This document shows positions 25,302-34,697 of a stretch of DNA of 64,000 nucleotides, piece after piece (the first letter of the stretch is position 1; every line of letters begins with the position of its first letter). The stretch comes from an uncultured Eubacteriales bacterium (GTDB taxonomy: Bacteria; Bacillota; Clostridia; Oscillospirales; Acutalibacteraceae). The stretch spans positions 1-64,000 of the forward strand of contig CAJTXF010000002.1 in assembly GCA_910580045.1 (NCBI GenBank), read 5' to 3'. The position numbers and the translations under genes were made by a program. The notes under the pieces are model-generated. The model was not told the DNA's origin. It saw only the letters and a program-made list of their open reading frames with translations, and made no database searches.

Positions 25302-26699
25302 ATGGAAAATATATTAGACTGCGTAAATCGAATCCACTTTGTGGGCATTGGCGGCGCCGCCATGTGTCCTATGGCTGAAATCTTTCTGCACAAGGGTTAT
25401 TCTGTCTCCGGCTCGGATCAGAATGAGTCAGATACCTTGGACAGGGTGAAAACCTGGGGAATACCCGTCTATATGGGGCATCGGGCCGAAAATATCGGTG
25501 ATGATGTCCAGGCGCTGGTCTATACCTCCGCATGCAAAGCCGACAACCCTGAATTGGCAGAGGCCAAAAGGCGTGGCATCCCTACTTTAGAGCGCTGTGT
25601 AATGCAGGGTATGCTCACAGACCGCTATCCCCAGCTGGTCGGCATCTCTGGCACTCATGGCAAGACCACCACGACTTCCATGCTCACCCAAATTTTTATT
25701 GAGGCCAACAAGGACCCCAGCGCCATCATCGGCGGTAAGCTCCCCCTAATTGGCAGCAACAGCCGGGTAGGCAACAGCGGCACCATTATTTGCGAAGCCG
25801 ATGAATACGTGGAAACTTTTCTGCATCTGCATCCAGCTGTGTCGGTAATACTCAACATTGACGCAGACCATCTGGAGTACTACAAAACCTTTGAAAATGT
25901 AGTCCGGGCTTTCCGTCAATATGCTGCTCAAACGAGTCAGCTGCTGGTTGTAAACGGAGACTGTCCAGAGGCAGCAGAGATTGCCCAGGAACAGTCCGGG
26001 AAGCGTGTAGCCCGCTTCGGCTTGGATGATTCTTCCAACTATTACCCTGCGGAGCTTCGGGAAGAACCCGGCGCCTGTGAGGACTTTACTCTCATGTATA
26101 AGAGCAGCGAATCTGAGCCAGCCCAGGCCTTGGGCCAAGTGAAGCTGAAAGTCCCTGGCAGGCACAATATGCTCAACGCCCTGGCCGCTGCTGCCACTGC
26201 CCATGCCATGGGTATTGACGCGGACTCTATCTGTGCTTCTTTAGGAAGGTTCACCGGTGTGCATCGCCGTTTCGAGGTGCTTGGCCAGTTCGATGGGGTA
26301 ACCGTGGCGGATGATTTCGCCCATCATCCCACCGAGCTGACAGCTGTGCTTTCCTCTGCCATGCGAATGGGCTACCGGCAAGTCTGGGCAGTTTTTCAGC
26401 CCCACACATACTCACGGACCTACACCTTTTTAGATGATTTTGCCAAGGCACTGTCTATCCCAGACCATCTGGTCATGACGGAGATTCTGGCTGTGCGGGA
26501 GGAAAACACCTACGGCATCTATACCAGCGACCTGGCTGCAAAGATACCTGGAAGCTGCTGGTTTGACAGCTTTGAAAAAATCGCAGAACATGTTATGAGC
26601 AAGGCTCAGTCGGGCGATTTAATTCTCACTTTGGGCGGAGGAGACATCTATAAATGTGCCAACTTGATTGTGGATAAATATCAGGCTCGCACAAAATAA
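25302..26699 (+). CDS. murC: UDP-N-acetylmuramate--L-alanine ligase
   Basis: This 465-residue Mur ligase adds L-alanine to UDP-MurNAc, the first step of the peptidoglycan stem peptide. The N-terminal UDP-binding loop reads HFVGIGGAAMCPMAE (about residues 12-26), the ATP loop GTHGKTTTTSM (about 117-127), the MurC block HNMLNALAAAATAHAMG and the C-terminal DDFAHHPTEL (about 338-347). ATG 25302 is chosen because AAAGGATG lies about eight bases upstream; the frame is open earlier over non-coding DNA. A TATAAT at 25259-25264 with a poor -35 may be its promoter. It stands apart from other mur genes. Confidence 0.95.
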   Translation: MENILDCVNRIHFVGIGGAAMCPMAEIFLHKGYSVSGSDQNESDTLDRVKTWGIPVYMGHRAENIGDDVQALVYTSACKADNPELAEAKRRGIPTLERCVMQGMLTDRYPQLVGISGTHGKTTTTSMLTQIFIEANKDPSAIIGGKLPLIGSNSRVGNSGTIICEADEYVETFLHLHPAVSVILNIDADHLEYYKTFENVVRAFRQYAAQTSQLLVVNGDCPEAAEIAQEQSGKRVARFGLDDSSNYYPAELREEPGACEDFTLMYKSSESEPAQALGQVKLKVPGRHNMLNALAAAATAHAMGIDADSICASLGRFTGVHRRFEVLGQFDGVTVADDFAHHPTELTAVLSSAMRMGYRQVWAVFQPHTYSRTYTFLDDFAKALSIPDHLVMTEILAVREENTYGIYTSDLAAKIPGSCWFDSFEKIAEHVMSKAQSGDLILTLGGGDIYKCANLIVDKYQARTK

Positions 26700-26705
26700 C
26701 AGAAA

Positions 26706-26738
26706 AAGCACCGGGATACTTCCCGGCGCTTCTTCTTG
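26706..26738. terminator. Bidirectional terminator, murC / pseudokinase
   Basis: AAGCACCGGGA and TCCCGGCGCTT pair with one mismatch around a 4-base loop; TCTTCTTG follows, and the minus-strand side has an A/T-rich run from AGAAAAAG. Confidence 0.75.
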
Positions 26739-26756
26739 TCAAATATGTACTTTCGC

Positions 26757-28358
26757 TCATTCTCCAGAGCCGGAGCTGACAATGACAGTCACAGCAGAGC
26801 CATAATCCATTGTGTCGCCTACCTGATGGTCTTTGTATCCAATCACGTAACCCACTTCAACCTCAGTGCTGCTCTGTTCTTCCTTCATGGGTACAAAACC
26901 ACTTTCTGTTAGTATGCCCTGGAACTCGGCGAAAGTAGTACCCTCATAAGAGGGCAGGGTTCGTACAGCACTTCCCCGGCTGACAGTTACACTCACCGTG
27001 CCGCCAGGCTTAACAGTCTCCCCCGGCTCCGGCACCTGGCTGATAATAACCCCCTCCGCAGCACCGTCATCAAAAGCCTGGCTGGAAATTTTCAGCTTAA
27101 AGTTCAGCTCACCGCTCTGGGTACGTTTTTCCCAATGCTCGAAGCTCTGGTCCATCATGTTTGGCACCTCGATTGGCTCTTCCGCGCTCTTGTCTTCGAA
27201 TATCTGTCCTAAATCATTAAAAGACATCCCTTGGTCTCCCAGCCACTGGGAGGCGAAGCTAAGCAAAATCACCAATGTAATGGCACAAGAAACAATGAGC
27301 CATACAAACGGAGGGGGCGTATACCGGCGGCGGGGTAAATCCCTGGACACAGGCGGCAGCCGGCGGATGGCATCCGTCTCCTCCACCTCATCTGCCACAG
27401 TCGGTGCGGAGGTCAGCTCTGTGCGGAACATTTCAAAGCTGCCAGTGCGAACCGCCTGCTTAATCTGCAGGGCATTGGCCATTGCTGTAACCGCAAAGGG
27501 AGGAACTGTCTTTAGGATGTCCTTGGAAATCATCAGCCGCTGGTCCCGCAGCCGCCGGGGAGCCTCATCAGGCAGGCTTCCTGTAAGCGAAAACAGCATA
27601 CAGGCGCTGAGGGCGTACACATCGCTTCCTTCGCCGCAAATCGCTTTTGCGCTATATTGCTCAATCGCTGCACAGCCGGAAGGAAGGTCCAAATCCAGCA
27701 GCCCGCCAGCCCGGTGAATCGCGTTGATGTGGAACCCGGTAATTACCAGGTTGTCATCATAAGTGACTCGCAGGCTCTCAGGTGAGATTGCCAGATGACT
27801 GACCCCCAGAGAATTGATTAAGCTCAAGGCTGTAATAGCAGGAGAAAACAGGCGGCTGGTCTCATTCCAGGTCAGCCGGCCTCCTGATTCCTCTACGTAG
27901 CGGCGCAGTGTAACAGACTCACTCGCCTTGTAGACAGTATATACCGTGCCGTTCTCCTCTAGAATATCCAACACAGTCTCTACTACTGTCACTTCCCGCA
28001 AACGGCTGACACTTTTGGACAACTCCAAAAAATTCTCCATATATTGCTGGAAGGTCCTGCTGTGCTCTCGAAGAGGGGCAACACTGCCATCATCCTCCCT
28101 GCGGGCAATGACTCTGGGAAAGAATTCACGAACATCCACCAGCTTCTGGGCGGAAGTATCCAACGCGCAATAAGTGACCCCTTCCCCGTTTGCTGACCTG
28201 GCACGGCCAATAACATAACGCGAGGCAAGCTCTGTCTGAAATTTCAGCAGGCCCTGAGGCTGAGTCTTCCCGTTATCCCATCCGCATACCGGGCACTGAC
28301 TTCCGCTCTCCTCAGGATGGTACGTGGAAAAGCAGTTCATACAGAGTTTGCTCACCAT
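26757..28358 (-). CDS. Zinc-ribbon / pseudokinase / PASTA membrane protein
   Basis: This 533-residue protein has four parts: a zinc ribbon (CMNC..CPVCG, about residues 6-29), a Ser/Thr-kinase-like domain (about 42-310), one membrane helix (FVWLIVSCAITLVILLSF, about 347-364) and two C-terminal PASTA repeats. The kinase core looks inactive: the VAIK lysine position reads VDVREF, the HRD catalytic loop reads HLAISPESL, and the DFG segment reads ITGFH. PASTA domains usually bind muropeptides outside the cell. A scaffold or sensor role linked to the wall is inferred. ATG 28358 follows GTGAGG by six bases; the earlier start overlaps that site. It faces convergent murC. Confidence 0.85.
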   Translation of the reverse strand: MVSKLCMNCFSTYHPEESGSQCPVCGWDNGKTQPQGLLKFQTELASRYVIGRARSANGEGVTYCALDTSAQKLVDVREFFPRVIARREDDGSVAPLREHSRTFQQYMENFLELSKSVSRLREVTVVETVLDILEENGTVYTVYKASESVTLRRYVEESGGRLTWNETSRLFSPAITALSLINSLGVSHLAISPESLRVTYDDNLVITGFHINAIHRAGGLLDLDLPSGCAAIEQYSAKAICGEGSDVYALSACMLFSLTGSLPDEAPRRLRDQRLMISKDILKTVPPFAVTAMANALQIKQAVRTGSFEMFRTELTSAPTVADEVEETDAIRRLPPVSRDLPRRRYTPPPFVWLIVSCAITLVILLSFASQWLGDQGMSFNDLGQIFEDKSAEEPIEVPNMMDQSFEHWEKRTQSGELNFKLKISSQAFDDGAAEGVIISQVPEPGETVKPGGTVSVTVSRGSAVRTLPSYEGTTFAEFQGILTESGFVPMKEEQSSTEVEVGYVIGYKDHQVGDTMDYGSAVTVIVSSGSGE

Positions 28359-28553
28359 TTTCAACCTCACTTATTTCCCGAAATCTTTATGCCTCAGTGA
28401 CATTATCCAAAAAGCATAATACTACAGGTTTATTCTACCACATTCCGCAAAAAAAAACAAGTAGCTCCGCCCTTCCAGGGCGCACAATGACAATTCACAA
28501 AATAGGCTTTCTCATAAAAACTAAAGCACCATATAAATGAAAGGAGCACAAAA

Positions 28554-29315
28554 ATGAAGGTACTTCTGGTTTTAGTCGATGGCATGAGACCTGACGCTCT
28601 GCAAAATATCCCAGAGGCCGAGTCTATGCTGGCTGTTTCTTCCCACACGCTGCACGCTCGGACTGTTATGCCGTCAGTAACACTCCCCTGTCATATGTCC
28701 CTGTTCCACAGTGTTGGCCCAGAGCGTCACGGAACTACCACCAATACTTATGCACCCCAGGTTCGTCCGGTCAAGGGTTTATGTGAGGTGTTGGCGGAAA
28801 GCGGGAAGAAATGCGCTTTTTTCTATAACTGGGAGCCCTTGCGGGACTTGGCACGTCCCTGTTCCCTTACATATTCCTATTTTTGCAGCGGCATTTTAAC
28901 CGACTTGGCTGCCAGCAATGAGTGGGTCACAGAAAAGGCCATCCAATGTCTCAAGAGTCATGAAATAGACTTTGGGTTTGTCTATCTGGGAAATGTGGAC
29001 GAAGTAGGGCACCGCTACGGCTGGATGGGCGAGGAATACATAGCAGCCGTGCGAGACAGCTGGAAAAACATTGCCCAGCTGCAAGCTGCTTTCCCTGAGT
29101 ATCATATCATTGTCACTGCTGACCACGGCGGACACGGTCGTTCGCATGGCACCGATATGCCGGAAGACATGACGATTCCTCTGTTCCTTTTGGGAGAGAC
29201 TTTCACTCCTGATTCCCCATTGGAAAATGCCAGCATCATAGATATTGCGCCCACCATTACCAAACTCTTCGGCATTCAGCCTGACTCAGATTGGGAGGGC
29301 AAGCCTCTGATTTAA
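28554..29315 (+). CDS. Alkaline phosphatase-superfamily phosphodiesterase
   Basis: This 253-residue protein belongs to the type I phosphodiesterase/nucleotide pyrophosphatase group. The metal ligand site LVDGMRPD (about residues 7-14), the nucleophile Thr in MPSVTLPCHMS (about 39-49), NVDEVGHRYG (about 145-154), TADHGGHG (about 183-190) and HGTD follow in the family order. It is compact, without a signal peptide, so it acts in the cytoplasm or on membrane-permeable substrates. It would cleave a phosphodiester or phosphomonoester; the substrate is unknown. AAAGGAG lies eight bases before ATG 28554. It is divergent from the pseudokinase gene. Confidence 0.85.
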   Translation: MKVLLVLVDGMRPDALQNIPEAESMLAVSSHTLHARTVMPSVTLPCHMSLFHSVGPERHGTTTNTYAPQVRPVKGLCEVLAESGKKCAFFYNWEPLRDLARPCSLTYSYFCSGILTDLAASNEWVTEKAIQCLKSHEIDFGFVYLGNVDEVGHRYGWMGEEYIAAVRDSWKNIAQLQAAFPEYHIIVTADHGGHGRSHGTDMPEDMTIPLFLLGETFTPDSPLENASIIDIAPTITKLFGIQPDSDWEGKPLI

Positions 29316-29398
29316 GAAGTGACTGTTGGGGAAACTTTTCCATCCTGTCCCCTGCTGGGAACTCTTGCTCCCATTCTATAATCCTATATGAAATACCA

Positions 29399-29446
29399 GC
29401 CAGCGGCCTGCAGAGTGCTTCCACTTCTGCCGACCGCTGGCCTTTT
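29399..29446. terminator. Terminator between phosphodiesterase and ROK genes
   Basis: GCCAGCGG (29399-29406) pairs with CCGCTGGC (29434-29441), with an inner CAGAGTG/CACTTCTG helix and T5 after the stem. It lies between convergent genes. Confidence 0.85.
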
Positions 29447-29451
29447 TCAAA

Positions 29452-30714
29452 TCAGTTTCCTGGTTTGGTCCCCAGCAGAAGCATGGGGTCCTCCAAACAG
29501 TAGTCAATAGCCACCGCGCCTGCCCCAAAGAGCACCGGGTCATTCATCAGCCACTCATCTTCCAATTCTATCGTGACACGACTGGCAATACCTGGCAAGA
29601 CACGCTGGTGTACAATCTCCCACACCCGGTCTAATATCTGACGCCCGCCCTTAGCCATCTCATTGCTGATAACAATAATATCAGGCACAAAAGTGTTAAT
29701 CAGGTTCACCACGCCATAGCCAATATACCGGCCAACCCGGTCTACAGCCGCCACAGCCAAAGGGTCTCCAGAGGCCGCCGCAGTGAACACCTCATGTGAA
29801 GTCACCTTACTGGACCGCGCCAGCTGAGAGTCTATGCCCCCAGGCTCCTGCAATCGCTTCTGCACATCCTCAAGAAACGCAAAGGTAGAGCAGTACAGCT
29901 CTAAACAGCCGTAGTTGCCGCAGGAGCACATGGGCCCATTTACATCCACGCTGACATGTCCAATTTCACTGGAGAACCCCATCACACTCTCCTGTACTTC
30001 ACCGTTGACAACATATCCGGCCCCTACCCCGTCTCCTACCAGGAAATGGACCAATGAGGATTGTAGCGTATCGACTTTAGAGCCAAACCACCAGTTAGCC
30101 AGGGCTCCAGCAGCCGCGTCATGACAGAAAACCACCTTCACTGGCAAGTCATCTCCAAACTCTTCACGCAGACGCACATTGGTCCAATCCGATGTGGCCA
30201 TGGAAGTGGTAAGGGCAATTTCCGCGCTTTTCACATTGAAAGGCCCCGGGACCGCCACGCCTACTGCGGCAATATCCCCATACTGCTCGATAAAGCTCCG
30301 AAGAATCTCCTTAATTCGAATAATCACACTGTGCAGTGTGCTATTTGCTGCAAATTGACCGGAAACATTCTCATATATATTCCCTGCTAAGTCAAAGAGT
30401 CCCACTGCAAAAGAACGTCTGGAAAGCCGAACCCCCAGCACACGTTTACACTGGGTATTCAATGCCACGCCCACGGAACGCCGGCCCTTTGCGCCGGAGA
30501 TATATCCTGTCTCAAACACGATGTTTTCTTTTAGGAGCTGTGCCATAATCTTGGAGATGCTGGCCTGGGTAAGTCCTACTGCCTGGGCAATCTGAGCACG
30601 ACTGCAAACTCCGCTGCGCCGAAGATATCTGATGATGAAAGATTTATTCAGATTAGCAACATCTCCAAAATTCTTCCCAGCGCTGCTGATTTTATTTTCC
30701 TGGTCGATATTCAA
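29452..30714 (-). CDS. ROK-family (NagC/XylR-like) transcriptional regulator
   Basis: This 420-residue protein has an N-terminal winged helix-turn-helix (about residues 22-78: IIRYLRRSGVCSRAQIAQAV, LTQASISKIMAQLL) and a ROK sugar-kinase-like domain. VGVAVPGPF and the zinc-binding block GHVSVD.....CSCGNYGCLE (about 258-277) are visible; HVSVD with the three cysteines is the ROK signature. Such regulators sense a sugar or sugar phosphate. The start is TTG at 30714 with AAAGGAT 10 bases upstream, and a promoter stands at 30764-30792. It lies just downstream of the sugar ABC transporter genes, so it likely controls the neighbouring sucrose/fructan genes. Confidence 0.88.
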   Translation of the reverse strand: MNIDQENKISSAGKNFGDVANLNKSFIIRYLRRSGVCSRAQIAQAVGLTQASISKIMAQLLKENIVFETGYISGAKGRRSVGVALNTQCKRVLGVRLSRRSFAVGLFDLAGNIYENVSGQFAANSTLHSVIIRIKEILRSFIEQYGDIAAVGVAVPGPFNVKSAEIALTTSMATSDWTNVRLREEFGDDLPVKVVFCHDAAAGALANWWFGSKVDTLQSSLVHFLVGDGVGAGYVVNGEVQESVMGFSSEIGHVSVDVNGPMCSCGNYGCLELYCSTFAFLEDVQKRLQEPGGIDSQLARSSKVTSHEVFTAAASGDPLAVAAVDRVGRYIGYGVVNLINTFVPDIIVISNEMAKGGRQILDRVWEIVHQRVLPGIASRVTIELEDEWLMNDPVLFGAGAVAIDYCLEDPMLLLGTKPGN

Positions 30715-30763
30715 AGCTCATCTATCCTTTGTTGGGTTAATTCAAAATATAACTGTCGCGTTC

Positions 30764-30792
30764 ATTATATCACCAGATAATAAAAAGAGCAA
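30764..30792 (-). promoter_or_regulatory. ROK gene promoter overlapping the upstream terminator
   Basis: On the minus strand TTGCTC (30792-30787), a 17-base spacer and TATAAT (30769-30764) precede the ROK gene. The -35 box lies in the tail of the terminator of the solute-binding protein gene. Confidence 0.7.
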
Positions 30793-30835
30793 GCCCCCTC
30801 CCCGCCGAAAACCTTTGACGGACAAGGGGCCTGCC
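30785..30835 (-). terminator. Terminator of the sugar ABC operon
   Basis: On the minus strand GCAGGCCCC.. pairs imperfectly with ..GGGGGCTTGC and the hairpin is followed by TCTTTTTATTA. It closes the permease-permease-binding protein operon. Confidence 0.65.
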
Positions 30836-30918
30836 TGGCTAAATTATCCTATCGCTTTATACGCTGCTTTTGCAGTATCAAACGAGCCAGCCTGCAAACC
30901 AGTCAGTTGACTGATTTT

Positions 30919-32661
30919 TTAGGCATTGGAGCGGTCATAGGCAGTCTGGAAAATCTCGACCAGCTCGTTCACACCGGCATTTTCCAGCTCAGTCTTGTAC
31001 TGCTCCCAGCTGGCGTCATCTGTACCGTTCTGCACAGCACCCGCCACATAACGATCCACAATGTCAGAGATAACCGGCTGAATCTGGCCCAGACGCTGGT
31101 TCTCTTCCAGAGTCATCAGCATCTTGGGCACATTGGTGCCACGGCTCAGCTGCTCTTCTTTGCCGTTTACGTGCTGGAACTCCAGCAGAGTCTTGGCGTC
31201 ATAGGTGTACTGGCAGACAGTATCATAGTACTCGTCCAGAACAATCATGGAGCCGCGGGCAGGGGTGGTGTTGGTACGCATATCACCAAAAGACTCGTAA
31301 GGCTCTACAGGGATAATATCACCGTTGTCGTCCAGGTTGAAGCACAGCATTCCGTTCTCGTCCTCATAGTAGTTATAGCCGACCGCGCCCCAGTTGCTTT
31401 GCACAGACAGAGAGGGGTCAGAAATCAGGTACTCGACGAAGCAGGCAATCACCTCAGGGAACTTGCATTCCGTGGTGATGCAGGTGTCAGAGGTGTCCTG
31501 CATCTCGGAGTAGTTCAGGGGGAAACCAGACTTACCGCCGTCAGCGCCGGTCAGCTGCGGGATGGGCTCATACTCATGGCGCACCTCGTTGCTGGTAATC
31601 TGCATGTCAGTCCATACGCCAACAACACCGGGAATGGCCACAGGCTGAATCAGCTCGCTGTTGGTGTAGTTGGTGGTAGAGGTCTGCTCGAAGCAGTTCA
31701 CGTTCAGCAGGCCGTCCTCATACAGGCCATGGAAGAAGTCAGCGGTCTTGCGGATAGACTCATTGTTTCCGGTGAAGGTAATTTTCCCGTCCAGTACAGC
31801 CAGATGGTCAGCATAGGGGTTGCCGTAGCAATAGCTGTCGGCTTGACCGAAGCAGCCGGTGAAGCGGTAGAACATATTGTAAGAGCCAAAGGTGTCAATC
31901 TCCTCAGGGCCAAACATGGTCATCACCGGGACTTCGTCAGCCTCGCCGTTGCCATTCAAATCACCAGCTTCCTTAAAGGCATGAACCACATCGGAGAATT
32001 CATCCACTGTAGTGGGCATTTCCTTTTTCACGGTATCAAGCCACTTGCTGTTAATGAGCAGCGGGCCAGAAGTCATAACCAAGCCCTTCATCTGCTCAAT
32101 ATAGGGGAAGCCGTACATATGGCCGTCAGGGGTAACAATCTCTTTCTGGTACTGGGGGTTATCCTCCAAAATTTTCACCAGAGTGGGGCAGTACTTGTTA
32201 ATCAGGTCCTCAGTGGGCATAAAGATGTCCTGGTCGGAATACTGAACCGCGTACTGACCGCTCTGGCCGCCGATAAAGTTCCAGAAAATGTCAGGCAAAT
32301 CATCGCCAGCAGACAGCATCAGAGACAGCTTCTCCTCCACAGAGTCAGGAGAGGCAACCTGCCAGTCAAACTCAATGCCAGTGTCCTCTTTCCAACGCTG
32401 CACCATGGTCAAGTCCTTGACCTCAACCGTACGGGCAGCGTCATTGATGATAAAGGCTGTGAGCTTGCCGCCGTTGGCCTCCTCAAAAGCCGCCTGGTCC
32501 TTGATGATGGGCAGATTTCCGGTCAGGTCCAGGAATTCGACATCTTCGTTTGAGCCAACGTCAGCGCCGCTGCCATTGTCTCCGCTCTCCCCGCCGCAGC
32601 CGGAAAGGCTCAGGCTCAGAAGCATCACAATGGCCAGCAGAAGTGCCAGTGTTCTTTTCAT
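30919..32661 (-). CDS. Sugar ABC transporter solute-binding lipoprotein (LplA-like)
   Basis: This 580-residue lipoprotein has a signal peptide with lipobox LSLSGCGG (Cys near residue 21) followed by an acidic linker. The mature part is a family-1-type extracellular solute-binding protein of the large LplA group; MLSAGDDLPDIFWN (near residue 110) is characteristic. It would capture an oligosaccharide at the cell surface for the two permeases encoded upstream. ATG 32661 follows GGAGG by eight bases. It ends the three-gene operon, and the divergent GH32 and sugar kinase genes suggest sucrose or fructo-oligosaccharides as ligand. No ATPase gene is nearby; a shared MsmK-like ATPase elsewhere is assumed. 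Confidence 0.9.
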   Translation of the reverse strand: MKRTLALLLAIVMLLSLSLSGCGGESGDNGSGADVGSNEDVEFLDLTGNLPIIKDQAAFEEANGGKLTAFIINDAARTVEVKDLTMVQRWKEDTGIEFDWQVASPDSVEEKLSLMLSAGDDLPDIFWNFIGGQSGQYAVQYSDQDIFMPTEDLINKYCPTLVKILEDNPQYQKEIVTPDGHMYGFPYIEQMKGLVMTSGPLLINSKWLDTVKKEMPTTVDEFSDVVHAFKEAGDLNGNGEADEVPVMTMFGPEEIDTFGSYNMFYRFTGCFGQADSYCYGNPYADHLAVLDGKITFTGNNESIRKTADFFHGLYEDGLLNVNCFEQTSTTNYTNSELIQPVAIPGVVGVWTDMQITSNEVRHEYEPIPQLTGADGGKSGFPLNYSEMQDTSDTCITTECKFPEVIACFVEYLISDPSLSVQSNWGAVGYNYYEDENGMLCFNLDDNGDIIPVEPYESFGDMRTNTTPARGSMIVLDEYYDTVCQYTYDAKTLLEFQHVNGKEEQLSRGTNVPKMLMTLEENQRLGQIQPVISDIVDRYVAGAVQNGTDDASWEQYKTELENAGVNELVEIFQTAYDRSNA

Positions 32662-32739
32662 AAATTTTACCTCCAAAGGATTTGATATGTTTACTCAGCC
32701 CAAAAGCTGAGGTCTAGCCTAAAAACTTAAACCTTGCAG

Positions 32740-33672
32740 TTATCCTTTCACAGCTCCCACCATCACGCCTTTGGCAAAGTACTTCTGCACAAAAGGATAT
32801 ACTATCACCAACGGGAAAGCTGCCATGGTTACGATTACATACTTCAGCTGGTCTACCAGCTTCTGCTTCTCCACCATCTCAGAGGCAGAGGCGCCTTGCA
32901 TCAGCTGGTTGGAGAGAACCAGGTTCCGCAGGATGACCTGCAGGGGCATTTTGTTCTCGTCCTGCAGGAACATGATGGCGTTAAAGTACACATTCCACAT
33001 GGCGGTAGCGTAGAACAGCACCATAACCGCGATGATAGTGGAGGACAGCGGCAGGGCAATCTTGAAGAAGAAACCGAAGTCTGAGCAGCCGTCCAGCTGA
33101 GCTGCCTCTAACAAATCAATGGGCAGGTTGCTCTCAAAGAAGGAGCGCGCCACAATCAAGTTGTAGACAGATACTGCGCTGGGCAGAATCAGAGCCCACA
33201 TGGTATTATACAGACCCAAATTGCGGATAACCAAATACATGGGTATCATGCCGCCATTGAAAAACATCGTGAACGTGAACAGGAACATCAGTCCCCGGCG
33301 GCCCGCCATGTCATGGCGGGAAAGAGCATAGGCGCCAGGAATGGTCGCGAACAGAGAGACCACCACTGAAACCACTGTGTAAATGATGGTGTTCTTATAG
33401 CCTGTCCAGATGTTCGGATAATTCAATGCCTCCTGATAGCCGCTGATAAACGGCTTTGTGGGGAAAATCAGGAACTGGCCGCTGTTAACCACCGCAGGGT
33501 CCGTGAAGGAAGCTACCACTGTATACCACAGAGGATAGATGATAACAAGGCTGACAACAATCATTAAAATTGAGTTGAATACGTTAAAGACATGGTCACC
33601 GGCAGACTCTTTTGCGCCAACGATGCCAGAAGTCTTATCATAAGAAGAGAGCTCTTTACTTTTCTTTGCCAT
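32740..33672 (-). CDS. Carbohydrate ABC transporter permease (LplC-like)
   Basis: This 310-residue inner-membrane permease has six hydrophobic helices, the first at about residues 29-51. The EAA loop, which contacts the ATPase, is visible as LLEAAQLDGCSDFGFFFKIALPLS (read in two parts, near residues 199-222). The C-terminal VQKYFAKGVMVGAVKG is typical of the LplC group. The second ATG (33672) is preferred, nine bases after AAGGAGG; the ATG six bases earlier is too close. It forms the import channel with the gene just upstream, for the sugar bound by the lipoprotein gene 78 bases downstream. Confidence 0.92.
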   Translation of the reverse strand: MAKKSKELSSYDKTSGIVGAKESAGDHVFNVFNSILMIVVSLVIIYPLWYTVVASFTDPAVVNSGQFLIFPTKPFISGYQEALNYPNIWTGYKNTIIYTVVSVVVSLFATIPGAYALSRHDMAGRRGLMFLFTFTMFFNGGMIPMYLVIRNLGLYNTMWALILPSAVSVYNLIVARSFFESNLPIDLLEAAQLDGCSDFGFFFKIALPLSSTIIAVMVLFYATAMWNVYFNAIMFLQDENKMPLQVILRNLVLSNQLMQGASASEMVEKQKLVDQLKYVIVTMAAFPLVIVYPFVQKYFAKGVMVGAVKG

Positions 33673-33692
33673 TATCATGTGCCTCCTTTCTC

Positions 33693-34631
33693 TTAGAATA
33701 TGCTGACACCCGCTGTCTTCTTAGAGACAGTATTGGCGCAGACCAAAATAATGAAATTAACGATGGAGTTGAATAGGCCAACAGCTGTCGCGAAGCTATA
33801 CTGGGCACTTTGCAGGCCTACCTTATACACATAAGTAGAAATGATTTCAGACACATTGGTGTTGGTAGAGGTCTGCATGATGTAAGCCTTCTCATAGCCC
33901 AGGCTCATTACATTACCCACAGCCAAAATCAGCATCAGAATCACAGTGGGCATAATCAGAGGAATATCAATGTAAATAATGCGCTGCAGTTTTGTTGCGC
34001 CGTCAATCACCGCCGCCTCATAAAAATCAGCGCTGATGCCTGTCAGGGCGGCAATGTAGACAATAGCATTAAAACCCATTTGCTGCCACACAGTAGAACC
34101 GATATACATGGTGCGGAAATATTCCGGCGCAGAAACGAAGCTCTGTATCGAGCCCCCCATAGCCACAATCGCGTTGTTTACAATGCCGGTGGCTGCAAAA
34201 AGCATGTTCATAATGCACACGATAATCACATTAGAGAGGAAGTAAGGCGCGTAAGAGATGGTCTGCACCACCTTGCGGGCCTTATTGCTCCGCACCTGGT
34301 TCAGAAGCAGGGCGAAGATGATGGGGATTGGGAAAGAGATGATAAGCTGCTCCAGGCTGAGCACGATGGTGTTCTTAATCGCAGTTACCGCAATGCTGGT
34401 ACTAAAGAACTGCTCAAAATATTTCCATAAAGGATTCGCCCAGGGGCTGCCAAGAATCCCGCCGCCGCGGATTTTGAAGTCCTTAAAGGCGATGATAACG
34501 CCATACATAGGATAATAGGCGAACAGGAGCAGCCAAATCAGGGCCGGCAGCAAGAGCACGTACAGCTGCCAAGAGCTGAGCACTTTGGCAAGACCGCTTT
34601 TTTCTCCAAGTTTTTCCTTGCCTTTTGGCAT
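33693..34631 (-). CDS. Sugar ABC transporter permease (LplB-like)
   Basis: This 312-residue permease has six hydrophobic helices and the family motifs YPMYGVIIAFKDF (about residues 42-54), a central EAA loop (YEAAVIDGATKLQRIIYIDIP near 200-220, in part) and the C-terminal VSKKTAGVSIF. It pairs with the following LplC-like permease, 20 bases away. The start is ATG 34631, nine bases after GGAG; the upstream TTG overlaps that site. It is the first gene of the operon and is preceded by a long structured leader and a strong promoter (34927-34955). Confidence 0.92.
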   Translation of the reverse strand: MPKGKEKLGEKSGLAKVLSSWQLYVLLLPALIWLLLFAYYPMYGVIIAFKDFKIRGGGILGSPWANPLWKYFEQFFSTSIAVTAIKNTIVLSLEQLIISFPIPIIFALLLNQVRSNKARKVVQTISYAPYFLSNVIIVCIMNMLFAATGIVNNAIVAMGGSIQSFVSAPEYFRTMYIGSTVWQQMGFNAIVYIAALTGISADFYEAAVIDGATKLQRIIYIDIPLIMPTVILMLILAVGNVMSLGYEKAYIMQTSTNTNVSEIISTYVYKVGLQSAQYSFATAVGLFNSIVNFIILVCANTVSKKTAGVSIF

Positions 34632-34697
34632 ACATTTCAACTCCAATCTTTAATACGTGTTGGTGTTAAACAGGCCGGAGTGTCCAAATCGGCCATT

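Noticed and set aside
30907..32553. Long open frame antisense to the solute-binding protein gene
   Set aside because: The lipoprotein on the other strand has a signal peptide, ribosome site and family motifs; this frame has none.
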